Part shown: positions 10,681 to 19,230 of the stretch, piece after piece
Layout: each line of letters begins with the position of its first letter
Numbering within the stretch: position 1 is the first letter of the stretch
Source: Halobacteriales archaeon QS_4_62_28
Lineage (GTDB): Archaea; Halobacteriota; Halobacteria; Halobacteriales; Haloarculaceae
DNA: 64,000 nt
Direction: 5' to 3'
NCBI GenBank assembly: GCA_003021685.1
Contig: PXRO01000017.1
Coordinates: 62,001 to 126,000 of the forward strand
Notes under the pieces: generated by a model
Databases searched by the model: none
The model's input: only the letters and a program-made list of their open reading frames with translations
Told to the model about the DNA's origin: nothing
Made by a program: the position numbers and the translations under genes

Positions 10681-12441
10681 TTAGTCGTCCGACGGAAGCG
10701 GCTGGTCGTCGGCGTCGGTCGGGGCCGGCGAGGACTGCATGTCGGTGTCCTCGGCGTAGGGATACCAGGTCATCTTCGTGTTACCCAGATACGGGTCGTC
10801 GTAGCTGGTCTCCTCGGGGTCTGCGAGGTCTTGTAGGGTCGCTTCGTCGCGGTCGGCAACGAAGTCGCGGAAGGTTTCGTCGCCGTCGCGCTTGGCTTCG
10901 AAGGCATCGAGCAGGTTGTCGATGTAGCCCGGCACTTCGTCGGCGGCGACGCGCATCTCGACCCAGTCGGCAAAGAGCGGGTTCTCACCGAGACCGCCGC
11001 CGAGGCCGATGTCGAAGGCTTCGACGGGTTCGCCGTCCTTGCGTGTCTTCATGCCCCGCAGGGAGATATCGGCGATCTGTGGCTGGGCACAGGAAGCCGT
11101 ACAGCCCGAGAGGTGGATGTGGAAGTCCTCGACACCCTCGGGGAGCGAGACGTTGTCCGTGAGCCAGCGCGCATAGCGGACCTGGCGGTTCTTCGTTTCG
11201 ACAATCGACAGCGAACAGAACTCCGTGCCCGTACAGGCAATCGAACCACGCATGAACGGGTGGGGATCGGGCGAGTAATCCTCGAGGAGCGGTTCATCCA
11301 GGAACGCGTCGAGACGGTCGCTATCCACGTCGGTGACGATGATGTTCTGGCGCTGGGTGAGTCGGACCTCGCCGGAACCGTATTCGTCGGCGAGATCGGC
11401 CAGTTCGTACACGTCGTCGACGCCCATCCGACCGACGAGGACGTTCAGGCCGACGTAGTAGTTGCCGTCTGGCTGCTCGTACACGCCGACGTGGTCACCG
11501 TGTTCGTTGTCCCCGGCGTTGTAGGTGTACTGGTCGCGCATATCCTCACCGGCGCTCGGGAGTTCGAAGTCGACAAACTCCTCCTGGAGGACCGAGCGCA
11601 TCTTCTCGGGACCCCACTCGTCCATGAGGAACTTGATGCGGGCGTTGAAGCGGTCCTCGCGGTCACCGTACTCGCGGAAGAGTGCGGACATACCGGCAGA
11701 CATGTCGTCGACCCTGTCGGTGGGCACCCACACGTCGATGTCGCGGGCAAAGCGTGGTTCCTTGCGGGCGAGGCCGCCGCCGACGCGGACGTTAAACCCG
11801 AGTTCGCCGTCTTTCTCGGCCGGTTCGAAGGCCAGATCGTTGATATCTCCCTGACCACAGCCCTGGTCACAGCCAGTGACCGACACCTTCCACTTGCGCG
11901 GGAGGTTGGCGTAGTCGTCGTCGCCCTTGAACGTGTCGTGGAGGTCTTCGGCGACGGGCCAGGCGTCGATGTGTTCGTGCGTGTCCTTGCCAGCGACCGG
12001 ACAGCCGACGATGTTCCGCCAGGAGTCACCACAGGCCTGCTGAGTAGAGAGACCGACAGATTCGAGCATATCGAAGATTTCCGGGATGTCCTCGATCTTG
12101 ATCCAGTGGAGCTGAATCGACTGGCGGGTCGTCCAGTCACAGTACGCGTCGCCGAACTCGGGGTTGTCGACGGGACCGCGGGCGTACTTGTCGGCGACTT
12201 CGGCGATCACGTCGAGCTGGCCCGGCTCGATGACACCGTTCGGTGTCCCGATACGCATCATGAAATACGACTCCTGACCCGAGCGCTGGTGGTACAGCCC
12301 CCACCACTTGAAGCGCTCGAACCAGGCGTCGTGCTCGTCCTCGGGAATCGCGTCCCAGCCCTCTTCGGCGAACGTCATGAGGTGGTCACGGATCTCGTTT
12401 CCGTACACCTCGTCTTTCCAGTTCTCGACTTTGGTCGGCAT
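10681..12441 (-). CDS. siroheme/4Fe-4S nitrite or sulfite reductase
   Basis: Assimilatory six-electron reductase of the ferredoxin-dependent NirA/Sir family (586 aa), reducing nitrite to ammonium or sulfite to sulfide in the cytosol. The cluster and siroheme ligands are present: CTGTEFC (C-x5-C) followed by GCTASC (C-x3-C). The N-terminal half-domain carries the pseudo-symmetric CDQGCGQGDINDLAF. Both ferredoxin-like half domains are complete. No nitrate reductase, nitrate transporter or sulfate-activation gene is adjacent, so I cannot choose between nitrite and sulfite. A Cys-rich small gene lies 112 bp upstream on the same strand. Confidence 0.88.
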   Translation of the reverse strand: MPTKVENWKDEVYGNEIRDHLMTFAEEGWDAIPEDEHDAWFERFKWWGLYHQRSGQESYFMMRIGTPNGVIEPGQLDVIAEVADKYARGPVDNPEFGDAYCDWTTRQSIQLHWIKIEDIPEIFDMLESVGLSTQQACGDSWRNIVGCPVAGKDTHEHIDAWPVAEDLHDTFKGDDDYANLPRKWKVSVTGCDQGCGQGDINDLAFEPAEKDGELGFNVRVGGGLARKEPRFARDIDVWVPTDRVDDMSAGMSALFREYGDREDRFNARIKFLMDEWGPEKMRSVLQEEFVDFELPSAGEDMRDQYTYNAGDNEHGDHVGVYEQPDGNYYVGLNVLVGRMGVDDVYELADLADEYGSGEVRLTQRQNIIVTDVDSDRLDAFLDEPLLEDYSPDPHPFMRGSIACTGTEFCSLSIVETKNRQVRYARWLTDNVSLPEGVEDFHIHLSGCTASCAQPQIADISLRGMKTRKDGEPVEAFDIGLGGGLGENPLFADWVEMRVAADEVPGYIDNLLDAFEAKRDGDETFRDFVADRDEATLQDLADPEETSYDDPYLGNTKMTWYPYAEDTDMQSSPAPTDADDQPLPSDD

Positions 12442-12553
12442 GGTTGGTGTATCCTAGAGCGCCACGCATATACACCACGCTTTCTCGACAAACCTCCCCA
12501 CATCTCCCCGCAACAGGATAATATTGCTGATTGTCGGAAGCCACCCACAGTGC

Positions 12554-12868
12554 TCACTTCTCGGGTATGTGGACGCTATCCTGGACGACGCCGTAAAATT
12601 CTCCGGATTCGGGTTCGATGACGCGGCCGACTGTCAGCCAGTTCGTAACGCCCTCGGTACCACAGGTGATGCAGCGACCGGCGATCTTCGCCTGGATATT
12701 CGGCGGGTCGATGCCAGTCTCGACGAAGCCCTCGGCGAGGAAATCTGTGGGTGCACAGTCACAGAAGTCGCTTTTCGCCAGCAACCACAGGTCACTGACG
12801 TTCACCTCCCGGGAATCGTTGACGCTGATCCATGCCCCATCGTCGAGCTGGTGAACGTCGGTCGTCAT
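12554..12868 (-). CDS. Cys-rich small protein upstream of the reductase, unknown function
   Basis: 104-residue acidic protein. Visible features are DFCDC near residue 36 and GRCITCG near residue 67, two cysteine pairs that could bind zinc or an iron-sulfur cluster. The rest is soluble and has no signal peptide. It lies on the same strand as the nitrite/sulfite reductase, 112 bp upstream, so co-regulation is possible but unproven. I do not recognise a functional family. Confidence 0.65.
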   Translation of the reverse strand: MTTDVHQLDDGAWISVNDSREVNVSDLWLLAKSDFCDCAPTDFLAEGFVETGIDPPNIQAKIAGRCITCGTEGVTNWLTVGRVIEPESGEFYGVVQDSVHIPEK

Positions 12869-13062
12869 TACATGTCATTAGGTTCTCCGATCACCTGAGT
12901 CGTTCGGCGCTCCCAAGTTTCGCCGGAACTTCGCTGGCCCCGTCGCAGTCCGGTGGTCCATGTGTCGTGGTATCACAGTTCGTTTCGACGGATCGGCCGT
13001 ACAAGATATCTGCACGGATTGCCGGCAAACGGGAGTGCTGGAAGGGATTACAGGCGAAAGCG

Positions 13063-13072
13063 GCTTTATATG
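13063..13072 (+). promoter_or_regulatory. TATA box before the 49-aa CGC protein gene
   Basis: GCTTTATATG at about 65-70 nt before the ATG at 13135, preceded by a purine-rich AGGCGAAAGC that resembles a BRE. The distance implies a leader of roughly 40 nt. The 266 bp between 12869 and 13134 show no supportable gene. Confidence 0.45.
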
Positions 13073-13134
13073 GACAGGGGAGGTAGAGAGGGCTACCGAA
13101 ACACCGCGTCGTCGACCGGCGCGTTGCAACACCA

Positions 13135-13284
13135 ATGACCAACGCACAACAGAGTTCGCGCGAAGACGAAGCAGCCGAAGAGCCAGCAACCGACCACCTC
13201 GACGACATCGAGGACGGATGCGGTTGTACCGAGATCTGGGAACACCTCTCGGAGAACCGCGAAGAAGCCCCAGCAGACGGTTAG
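13135..13284 (+). CDS. 49-aa small protein with C-terminal CGC-T-EIW motif (HcsS-like)
   Basis: A very short acidic protein (MTNAQQSSREDE...) whose conserved-looking part is the C-terminal EDGCGCTEIWEHLSE. The Cys-Gly-Cys followed by T-EIWE-L close to the C-terminus resembles the haloarchaeal 'halo-CC-star' small proteins (HcsS). That assignment is from memory and not checked. It has a clear upstream TATA box and lies about 100 bp before the ParB-like gene on the same strand. Function unknown; the two cysteines could bind metal or be redox-active. Confidence 0.6.
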   Translation: MTNAQQSSREDEAAEEPATDHLDDIEDGCGCTEIWEHLSENREEAPADG

Positions 13285-13382
13285 CGCTGTCCACTGACAG
13301 CGAGTCGTGGCCAGTGCGTTGTGCAGCAGTTGTGCACACCGTACCGGACCCTTTTATCAGACCGTTCCTAACAGTAGCAGTG

Positions 13383-14051
13383 ATGACTGCCGATGGCCAC
13401 GATGGCCGGAGCCACGCCGAGCGCGAGTCGCCGGTCGGGAAACCCGTCATCCGCGGAGACCCATCACTGACCGGGCAACACGCCGAGGAGGCCGTCGAAT
13501 TCGATCCCGACGACTCCGAGAGTCTCGAACTCGCGGCCCGGACGGTACGGGCGTTCTCCGAAAACACCGCCGGGGCTGACGACAACGTCTACATGCTACG
13601 GGGCGCAGCGGCGTGTGCCGCACTCGTTCGGGGCGAAGGATCGTACAAGGCTGCTGCCGAACGGGCCGGCGGGGACGCGACAGTCTCGTTTATTCGCAAA
13701 TGGTCCCGCGTGCACGACCTCCCGCGGTCGATCCGCCGACACGTCGCGATGGGCCACATCGCGCCGACCGCCGCCAAGCACATCGCCCGCGTCGCCGGCG
13801 AGGCCCGCCTCCAGTTGGCCTGGGCGATCCTGGACCACGACATGACGGTCCGACAGGTCCGGTCGGTCGCCAGCGATGTCAACGACGGCCAGTCGGTCGC
13901 ACGCACACTCGAAACGGAGGGGATCACGCTGGGCGAACTCACGGTAGAACTCGATCCGGTCGTGTACCGGGAACTGCGCCGCCGGGCAGCCATCGACGGC
14001 GAATCACCCGGCGACCTGGTCAGCGAACTGCTCGACGGACGACTGGAGTGA
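13383..14051 (+). CDS. haloarchaeal HTH protein with ParB/KorB-like helical domain
   Basis: 222-residue soluble protein. Residues about 75-165 (RGEGSYKAAAERAGG, WSRVHDLPRSIRRHV, HIAPTAAKHIARVAG, MTVRQVRSV) resemble the DNA-binding helical domain of ParB/KorB proteins. The C-terminal piece (YRELRRRAAIDGESPGDL) resembles a short ribbon-helix or HTH tail. There is no ParB CTPase box, so it is more likely a regulator than a partition protein. The ATG at 13383 follows a TATA-like CTTTTATCAG by about 27 nt. I associate it with a haloarchaea-only DUF. Its TGA stop overlaps element A1. Confidence 0.7.
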   Translation: MTADGHDGRSHAERESPVGKPVIRGDPSLTGQHAEEAVEFDPDDSESLELAARTVRAFSENTAGADDNVYMLRGAAACAALVRGEGSYKAAAERAGGDATVSFIRKWSRVHDLPRSIRRHVAMGHIAPTAAKHIARVAGEARLQLAWAILDHDMTVRQVRSVASDVNDGQSVARTLETEGITLGELTVELDPVVYRELRRRAAIDGESPGDLVSELLDGRLE

Positions 14052-14130
14052 TACTGTCGGACGTAACTATCTGAAGATTCTCGCCACCCCGGGGTGGCGA
14101 AATCCGTCGCGGACTTCCGTCCGACAGTAT
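14051..14130 (+). repeat. palindromic element A1 (family A)
   Basis: 80 bp. The outer arms ATACTGTCGGAC and GTCCGACAGTAT are a perfect 12-bp inverted repeat, and the centre CGCCACCCCGGGGTGGCG is a perfect 18-bp palindrome. It fills the gap between two convergent genes: its first base is the last base of one TGA stop, and it ends 2 bp before the TAG of the other. Confidence 0.9.
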
Positions 14131-14132
14131 GA

Positions 14133-14870
14133 CTACGACGTTTCCTCGGCTTCGTACGTGACCTGTACCTGGGCGGTGACGGTCACCGGGCCGCTCTCGA
14201 TGGTCGTACTCCCGCCGTCACCGGCGGCCGCGGTCGCCTGTGCCTCGTAGGGTCGGTAGCCCCGTTCGACGGTCGTGACCGTTCGAACGCCGGTAACCGT
14301 CAGGTTCGCGCGGTCAGCGATGGTGTCGGCTTTCGTCCGCGCCCGATCAACTGCGTTCTGCAGTGCCTGCTCTTCGAGTTCGTCGCGGCGCTCGCCAGAG
14401 ATCGTGAAGCGAACATCGTCGACATCGTTCGCGCCGTTCTGGACGGCCGTATCGATCACTGTCCCTGCGTTGTCCGTGTCGTTGATCGTGACCTCGAAGG
14501 TCTGGCGGGCGACGTACGTCGGTTCTGCGTCGGGGTTCTCGCGGGACCGGCGGTGATCCTGGCCGATGTCGTACCCGCTCGTCGTCACCTGTGCGCCCTC
14601 GATTTCCGAGAGCGCGTCACGGAGTTGTGTGACGTTCTCTGCGAGGCGCTGGCGGGCAGTCGCTGCGTCGGAACCACTGGTTCGGACGCCGAGACGGACC
14701 ACCGCCTGATTCGGCTGGGCGTCGACGGCACCACTGCCGGCCACTTCGACGGTTCGATTGGTCGTTGTCGGGGCTGTACTGCTGCTATCACCGGCACCGA
14801 GCGCACCTGTGCATCCACTGAGGAGGACAAGTGTCGCGATGACGGCAATCAAAGGGAGTGATCGTCGCAT
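14133..14870 (-). CDS. SIMPL-domain (DUF541) lipoprotein
   Basis: 245-residue secreted lipoprotein: signal peptide MRRSLPLIAVIATLVLLSGC with the lipobox Cys at residue 20. The remainder is a SIMPL/DUF541 domain recognisable from VEVAGSGAVDAQPNQAVVRL, the heptad-like LAENVTQLRDAL helix, YVARQTFEVTI, and the repeated-helix stretch ALQNAVDRARTKADTIA. The family resembles periplasmic oxidative-stress proteins, but its biochemical role is unknown. Probably anchored outside the cell membrane. Convergent with the ParB-like gene across element A1. Confidence 0.85.
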   Translation of the reverse strand: MRRSLPLIAVIATLVLLSGCTGALGAGDSSSTAPTTTNRTVEVAGSGAVDAQPNQAVVRLGVRTSGSDAATARQRLAENVTQLRDALSEIEGAQVTTSGYDIGQDHRRSRENPDAEPTYVARQTFEVTINDTDNAGTVIDTAVQNGANDVDDVRFTISGERRDELEEQALQNAVDRARTKADTIADRANLTVTGVRTVTTVERGYRPYEAQATAAAGDGGSTTIESGPVTVTAQVQVTYEAEETS

Positions 14871-14954
14871 ACACGTCGATCAACACAGAGCAACATAAAG
14901 TAGCTCTCGCACGCTCAAAACGGATTTTGAGCGACTATCTCCGAACGGTGCAGG

Positions 14955-16271
14955 TCAAGGCGGTTCACCAGCCCGTTCGACGGTCACGAAGCGAACTTCC
15001 GTCGAGACATCGCGGCCAGCGGTCCGGTCTGCCATCGCGTCCAGTTCTGTGAGGATCCCGGGAGTTGGTTCGTCGGGTGGGACGCCGATCGTGACGACGA
15101 CATGATTCGGTTGCTGGAAGACGGCCGTGTTGGTCTGTTCGATCTCGATGTTGATCATCGTCCCGCTCGACTCCGCGACGATTTCCTCGGCCTCGGTCCG
15201 AATCTCCTCTTCGGTGGTCGCTCGCTCGAACGAGTCAAGCGTGACCCCGCCCAGGAACACCGAAAGGACGACGATTGCGGCGACGAGGACGCCGATTCGC
15301 GTGACCGTTGCGCTCCTTGCCTCGTCCGTTCGGAACCACTGGGTCGGCTGGTACCCCTTGTACCAGAGGACGACCAGCGCCGCGAGATTGATCGAGAGGA
15401 CGTTCACCAGCAACAGCACGCTCGACCCCAGACTCACGAGTGGCTGGCCCCACGCCAGCCCGATGCCGACGGTCGCGGCCGGCGGGAGCAAGGCGACAGC
15501 GATCATCACGCCGACCAGCGCCGTCGAGACGCCAGACGAGAGGCTGACGACGCCTGCGACACCCGCGCCCAGTGCAACCACCAGTGAAAGGAAATCCGGC
15601 GCGATCCGCTCGCGAATCTCCGGGATCGCAGTCAGGTCTGCGAGCGGGGGAATGAGATTGACGGTGCGAACGAGAAACGCGAACAGCGTGGCGCTCGCAA
15701 CCGCAACGACTAGTCCGAGCAACTGGAGTTTGACACCGCGGCGGAACAGTTCCGTGTCGCCCATGACAGTGCCGACGCTTGCGGCCATCGCCGGACCGAT
15801 GAGGGGCGCGATCACCATCGACCCGACGACGACCGCCGGCGAGTCGAGCAACAGGCCGGCAGTGGCGATCAGTGCACTGATGATCGTCATGAGGACGTAC
15901 GTCGGCAGCGACGGTTCCAGATCGCGGGCCCGCGCCGACAACTCCTCGCGGGCGATCCGGTCTGCGTCTTCCTCCTCGGTGTAGCGCTCCTGCAGTTGGT
16001 CGAATCGCCGGGAGATCACCGTGTTCGCCTCGATGATCACCGTGTAGCCGTCCTCGTCGACCCCGATCTCGCGGAGGCGTTGAAGCACCGGCTCGACGGC
16101 CGCGCTCGGGAGTGGAAAGTAGACGATGCCAGTGTACTCCTGACCGCTGACTTCGTCGCTGACGACGTAGTCGACCCCTTCATCGTCAAGCGCTCGTAGG
16201 ATGGTGTCGCGCTTACCCGCCGGAATTGTAACTTGAACCAGTCGCACGTCACTGGCTGCGTCCCCGAGCAT
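14955..16271 (-). CDS. TIGR00341/DUF389 family membrane protein
   Basis: 438-residue protein. An N-terminal cytosolic ACT-like domain (residues 1-90, VRLVQVTIPAGKRDTILRAL) is followed by six or so transmembrane segments with the family blocks LDSPAVVVGSMVIAPLIGPAMA and VGVMIAVALLPPAATVGIGLAWGQ. A C-terminal extracytosolic domain of about 100 residues ends the protein. Function is unknown; gly/pro-rich membrane motifs suggest transport. Start ATG at 16271 as MLGDAASDVRL; a TATA-like run (TTTTTATGC) lies at the start, consistent with a leaderless message. Confidence 0.85.
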   Translation of the reverse strand: MLGDAASDVRLVQVTIPAGKRDTILRALDDEGVDYVVSDEVSGQEYTGIVYFPLPSAAVEPVLQRLREIGVDEDGYTVIIEANTVISRRFDQLQERYTEEEDADRIAREELSARARDLEPSLPTYVLMTIISALIATAGLLLDSPAVVVGSMVIAPLIGPAMAASVGTVMGDTELFRRGVKLQLLGLVVAVASATLFAFLVRTVNLIPPLADLTAIPEIRERIAPDFLSLVVALGAGVAGVVSLSSGVSTALVGVMIAVALLPPAATVGIGLAWGQPLVSLGSSVLLLVNVLSINLAALVVLWYKGYQPTQWFRTDEARSATVTRIGVLVAAIVVLSVFLGGVTLDSFERATTEEEIRTEAEEIVAESSGTMINIEIEQTNTAVFQQPNHVVVTIGVPPDEPTPGILTELDAMADRTAGRDVSTEVRFVTVERAGEPP

Positions 16272-16341
16272 AAAAAGACGGTGGGGTCCGAGGGTCCAAC
16301 CTGGCGAACTGTCTTGTTGGGGGCGAACGAATCAGCAAGTA

Positions 16342-16818
16342 ATGAACGACGACCCCGAGACGCTGCGGACACGACTCCAGGCGGCCGCCTGGGAGCGCCA
16401 CGCGAACCCGTGGAGTGGCTGGTCGCGCGTCCTGACGTTGCCGCTGTTGCTGTACGGGGTCTACGCCCGGCGGCTCCGCGTCGTCGCGAGCGTCCTCGCC
16501 TTCACTGTCGTCAACCCGGTCCTCTTCTCGCCGCCCACGGACGCCGACGCGTGGATGACCCGCGTCGTGCTGGGTGAACGGATGTACTACCGCCACCGGA
16601 AGGGGCGACGGCCGGTCGACCTGTTGAACTACGTCAACGGTCCGATCACGGCCTACGCCGTCTACGCGGCCTACCGCCAGCGGGCCGCCCACACCGTCCT
16701 GTTCGGGGCACTGTCGATGGTCACGAAGTTCGCCTTCGTCGCGTACGTCGCCCGCTACTACGAGCGCAATCGCGAGCGGTTCCCCGAGGACGCGCCCGCG
16801 TTCGACGACCGCGAGTGA
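16342..16818 (+). CDS. haloarchaeal membrane protein, DUF6653-like
   Basis: 158-residue protein with an N-terminal amphipathic part (RLQAAAWERHANPWSGWSRVL) and about four hydrophobic segments. A conserved-looking polar loop (MTRVVLGERMYYRHRKGRRP) lies in the middle. The WERHANPWSGWSR start is characteristic of a haloarchaeal family I recall as DUF6653. No function is known. It is divergent from the TIGR00341 gene and followed by a gene-poor, decayed kilobase. Confidence 0.65.
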   Translation: MNDDPETLRTRLQAAAWERHANPWSGWSRVLTLPLLLYGVYARRLRVVASVLAFTVVNPVLFSPPTDADAWMTRVVLGERMYYRHRKGRRPVDLLNYVNGPITAYAVYAAYRQRAAHTVLFGALSMVTKFAFVAYVARYYERNRERFPEDAPAFDDRE

Positions 16819-16955
16819 AGGGTCGAGGCCCGCGTTCACGGCGGCCGATCACCGCTCGATACCCGCCGGTCCGACCTCGAACTCGCCGCGGGCCGGTTCG
16901 GGGATGCAGTCGCGAGGTCGGCGTCGTCGACATCGATGCGCTCGGCGCGTTCGGA

Positions 16956-17455
16956 CTACAGGTCGACGGAACGAGAGACGGAGTGTTCGGCGACTTCCTC
17001 GGCGCTGACCTCGTGGCTCAGTTCGTCGGAGAGATAGAGCATTTCATCACGAGCATCGAGTTGAGTGCGATGTCGGCGGTCGGAATCGGATCGACGGTCC
17101 TGCGGATCGACTCGACGAAGTGGTCGTACTGGTCGGGCCGGTCGTCGACCTCGTACCCGCTCTCGCCGCGAAGCAGACCGTGACGGCGCTCGAATCCGGC
17201 GATATCGACCTCGGCGGTGGTTTCGTAGTCGTTGGTCGTTGTCATATGCTCCACGGGGTCGAAGGCGATACCGCCCTCGCTGCCGACGACGACGCCGCGT
17301 TCGTCTGGCTGGTAGGCGTGCCAGGCCGCCCGAATCTCCAGCCTGGAACCGTCGGCCAGGCGAGCCGCGCCGGTGCCGGCGTCCTCCACGTCGTGGCCCG
17401 GCTCCTCGATTCGCTCGGCGTAGGTATGTTCGGGAGTCCCATCTTGCCTGCCTGA
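16956..17455 (-). pseudogene. remnant of a Gfo/Idh/MocA-family oxidoreductase (C-terminal part)
   Basis: On the minus strand, sequence from about 17455 down to 17050 encodes a C-terminal Gfo/Idh/MocA-like domain: GTGAARLADGSRLEIRAAWH, GVVVGSEGGIAFDP, IAGFERRHGLLRGESGYEVD, TADIALNSMLVM. The frame then runs into an unrelated tail. A different frame continues the family-like ending (DEMLYLSDELSHEVSAEEVA) to a stop at 16956, so there is a frameshift near 17050. The N-terminal NAD(P)-binding Rossmann half is absent. A decayed fragment rather than a gene. Confidence 0.65.
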
Positions 17456-17700
17456 CGCATTCGACGGGGATCGAACCGCTCGACCGGAAACTTGCGGGCG
17501 GTATCCACCCGGGGAGTATCGTCGCAATCGTCACGCCGCCGGAGGCACAGGTCGAACCCCTGCTGTGTGCGTCCATTGACCACTGGCCGACCCAGCACTA
17601 CACCACGGTTCAGACAGCAGACGAACTGCGCCGACAGCTGAACCGTCTCGCCGACGAGCCACAGCTCGAACGACTCGAACACGTCGGTATCGACGGCGCA
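17456..17700 (+). pseudogene. remnant of a KaiC/RecA-superfamily ATPase (N-terminal part)
   Basis: The plus frame reads HSTGIEPLDRKLAGGIHPGS, IVAIVTPPEAQVEPLL and HYTTVQTADELRRQLNRLAD. This resembles the first 80 or so residues of haloarchaeal RecA-superfamily (KaiC/HTR-like) proteins. The Walker A equivalent is TPPEAQVE, already non-canonical. The frame has no plausible start and runs straight into palindromic element A2 at about 17699, where the similarity ends. It abuts the oppositely oriented oxidoreductase remnant. Most likely a truncated gene. Confidence 0.5.
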
Positions 17701-17763
17701 CTGCCGAAGATTCTCGCCACCCCAGGGTGGCGAAATCCGTCACGGACTTCCGTCCGACAGTAT
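17699..17763 (+). repeat. palindromic element A2 (family A, internally deleted)
   Basis: About 65 bp. It keeps the start ACTGCCG, the core CGCCACCCCAGGGTGGCG and the right arm GTCCGACAGTAT. The roughly 15 bp between the left arm and GAAGATTCTC found in A1 are missing. It marks the end of the ATPase remnant. Confidence 0.75.
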
Positions 17764-17842
17764 GAGCGAAGCCGCGGACGGAAGTGCTATGGACGCCGTC
17801 AACAACCACTCAGGCTTTCAACCTCGGTGAACTACCAGCGGT

Positions 17843-18460
17843 ATGTTCCGAGAACGACCGAACCGGGACGCAGAAATCGTCCTGGTCGGGCGCTCCAACG
17901 TCGGCAAGTCGACGCTGATGCGCGAGATCACCGGCCACAGTGTCGACACCGGTCAGAAGCCCGGCGTCACGCGAACGCCCAACCACTACGACTGGAACGG
18001 GCCGGACTTCATGATGACCGACCTGCCGGGCTTTGGCTTCATGAACGGCGTTCCCGACGAGGTACGCGAGCAGATCAAGACCAATGTCGTCCAGTACGTC
18101 GAGAAACACGCCGACAAGATCATGGTCGGCATCCTCGTCGTCGACGGTAAAGCCGTCATCGACATCATCGACCGCCACGCGGGTCGCGACGAGATCCCCC
18201 ACGACGTGGAACTGTTCCACTTCCTCCGGGACATCGGTGTCACCCCCGTCGTCGCCGTCAACAAAATGGACAAGGTCGACGACAGAGACGAGCGCCTCGA
18301 CGACCTCTGTGACCGCCTGGGCATCTATCCCCCGTGGCAACAGTGGCAGGAGACGATTGCTCCGATCTCGGCCAAACGCGGCGACATCAACGCGCTCAAT
18401 GAGGCCGTTCGCCACCACCTGCACGAGGCCGGTCGGGACGACCTGTTCCAGTTCTTCTAA
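17843..18460 (+). CDS. engB: ribosome-associated GTPase EngB/YihA family
   Basis: 205-residue small GTPase of the TrmE-Era-EngA-EngB branch; in bacteria EngB assists assembly of the large ribosomal subunit. All nucleotide-binding boxes are visible: G1 GRSNVGKST from residue 16, G3 DLPGFGF, G4 NKMD and G5 SAKRG. Length is typical. The ATG at 17843 gives the expected N-terminus directly before the first beta strand. Element A2 lies about 80 bp upstream. Probably monocistronic. Confidence 0.93.
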   Translation: MFRERPNRDAEIVLVGRSNVGKSTLMREITGHSVDTGQKPGVTRTPNHYDWNGPDFMMTDLPGFGFMNGVPDEVREQIKTNVVQYVEKHADKIMVGILVVDGKAVIDIIDRHAGRDEIPHDVELFHFLRDIGVTPVVAVNKMDKVDDRDERLDDLCDRLGIYPPWQQWQETIAPISAKRGDINALNEAVRHHLHEAGRDDLFQFF

Positions 18461-18568
18461 CACCGCTTTCGGCGTCGGATTCGCCGGACGCTCACGCTAC
18501 TCGTGGAGCCACTCGTATCACTCTCTCGGGTCGGCCAGTTCGCCTTCGATGCCTGCTGTCCCGTACTG

Positions 18569-18648
18569 ATACTGCCGGCTATAACTGTTTCAAGATATTC
18601 GCGACCCCGGGGTCGAGAAATTCTTCACAGACTTACAGCTGGCAGTAT
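18569..18648 (+). repeat. palindromic element A3 (family A, A/B intermediate)
   Basis: 80 bp. The outer arms ATACTGCCGGCT and AGCTGGCAGTAT pair imperfectly, and the core CGACCCCGGGGTCG is a perfect palindrome. The right half contains CACAGACTTACAG, which is like family B rather than A, so it links the two families. It lies in the 271-bp gap between engB and the next gene, with no stop codon of a supported gene at its edge. Confidence 0.85.
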
Positions 18649-18731
18649 GAGTGAATATCGCCCGCTGGTACCGCTGACAGTCCCGGCCCGGAGTCGCGAG
18701 ACTTTTCCCCGCGAACGGACACAGAAGCAGT

Positions 18732-19163
18732 ATGAGCAAGCGGACGGAATTTCTGGCGGGCGAGCGCGTCGAAGACGTGGCCGTCTTCCTGCACGAGGAC
18801 GCGGTCGGCAACGTCGACGCACTGGCCGACTACGCCGAATCCGTCGAGGACGGCGTCGTGCTGATCATCGACGGCGACAGCGGGCGCAGTGCGTTCCAGT
18901 CGGCGACGGGCATCGATCCGATGGGCCTTGCACGGGAAGCGATGGGGACCGACGGAGCGATTGCCGACGATCTGACCGGCGGTACCTGTCCGGTCGCAGA
19001 TGACGAACCAGCGGAAACCCACACCGCGAAGTTCGTGTTCGCCTTCGCCGAGGCACAGAACGAGGACGTGGGCGGTCTCTACGCCGAGGGTGACGTGGTC
19101 CACGCCTATGCAGTGTGTCAGTGCGGAGAGACGTACTCTGAGAAGTGGGTTCTCGACGCTTAA
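18732..19163 (+). CDS. haloarchaeal conserved protein, DUF5807-like
   Basis: 143-residue soluble acidic protein without signal peptide or membrane segment. Notable stretches are EFLAGERVEDVAVFLHEDAV at the N-terminus, a central SGRSAFQSATGIDPMGLARE, and a C-terminal VVHAYAVCQCGETYSEKW with a CxC pair. I recall it as haloarchaeal DUF5807; the function is unknown. It is convergent with the DHH phosphoesterase gene across 67 bp. Confidence 0.65.
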   Translation: MSKRTEFLAGERVEDVAVFLHEDAVGNVDALADYAESVEDGVVLIIDGDSGRSAFQSATGIDPMGLAREAMGTDGAIADDLTGGTCPVADDEPAETHTAKFVFAFAEAQNEDVGGLYAEGDVVHAYAVCQCGETYSEKWVLDA

Positions 19164-19230
19164 CCACGTTTTTTCGCTTCGGGTTCGCGCTCCACGTGAC
19201 CCGCTCGCGTGGCTCAGGTGTGCCAGCCAT

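Noticed and set aside
12960-13382. N-terminal extension of the ParB-like protein back to 12960
   Set aside because: It would run through the 49-aa gene in another frame and the TATA box at about 13350. The extension has no family-like sequence.
17763-17831. 22-codon frame (MSEAADGSAMDAVNNHSGFQ...) after element A2
   Set aside because: Too short, no conserved-looking motif, and its ATG is simply the end of the palindromic element.
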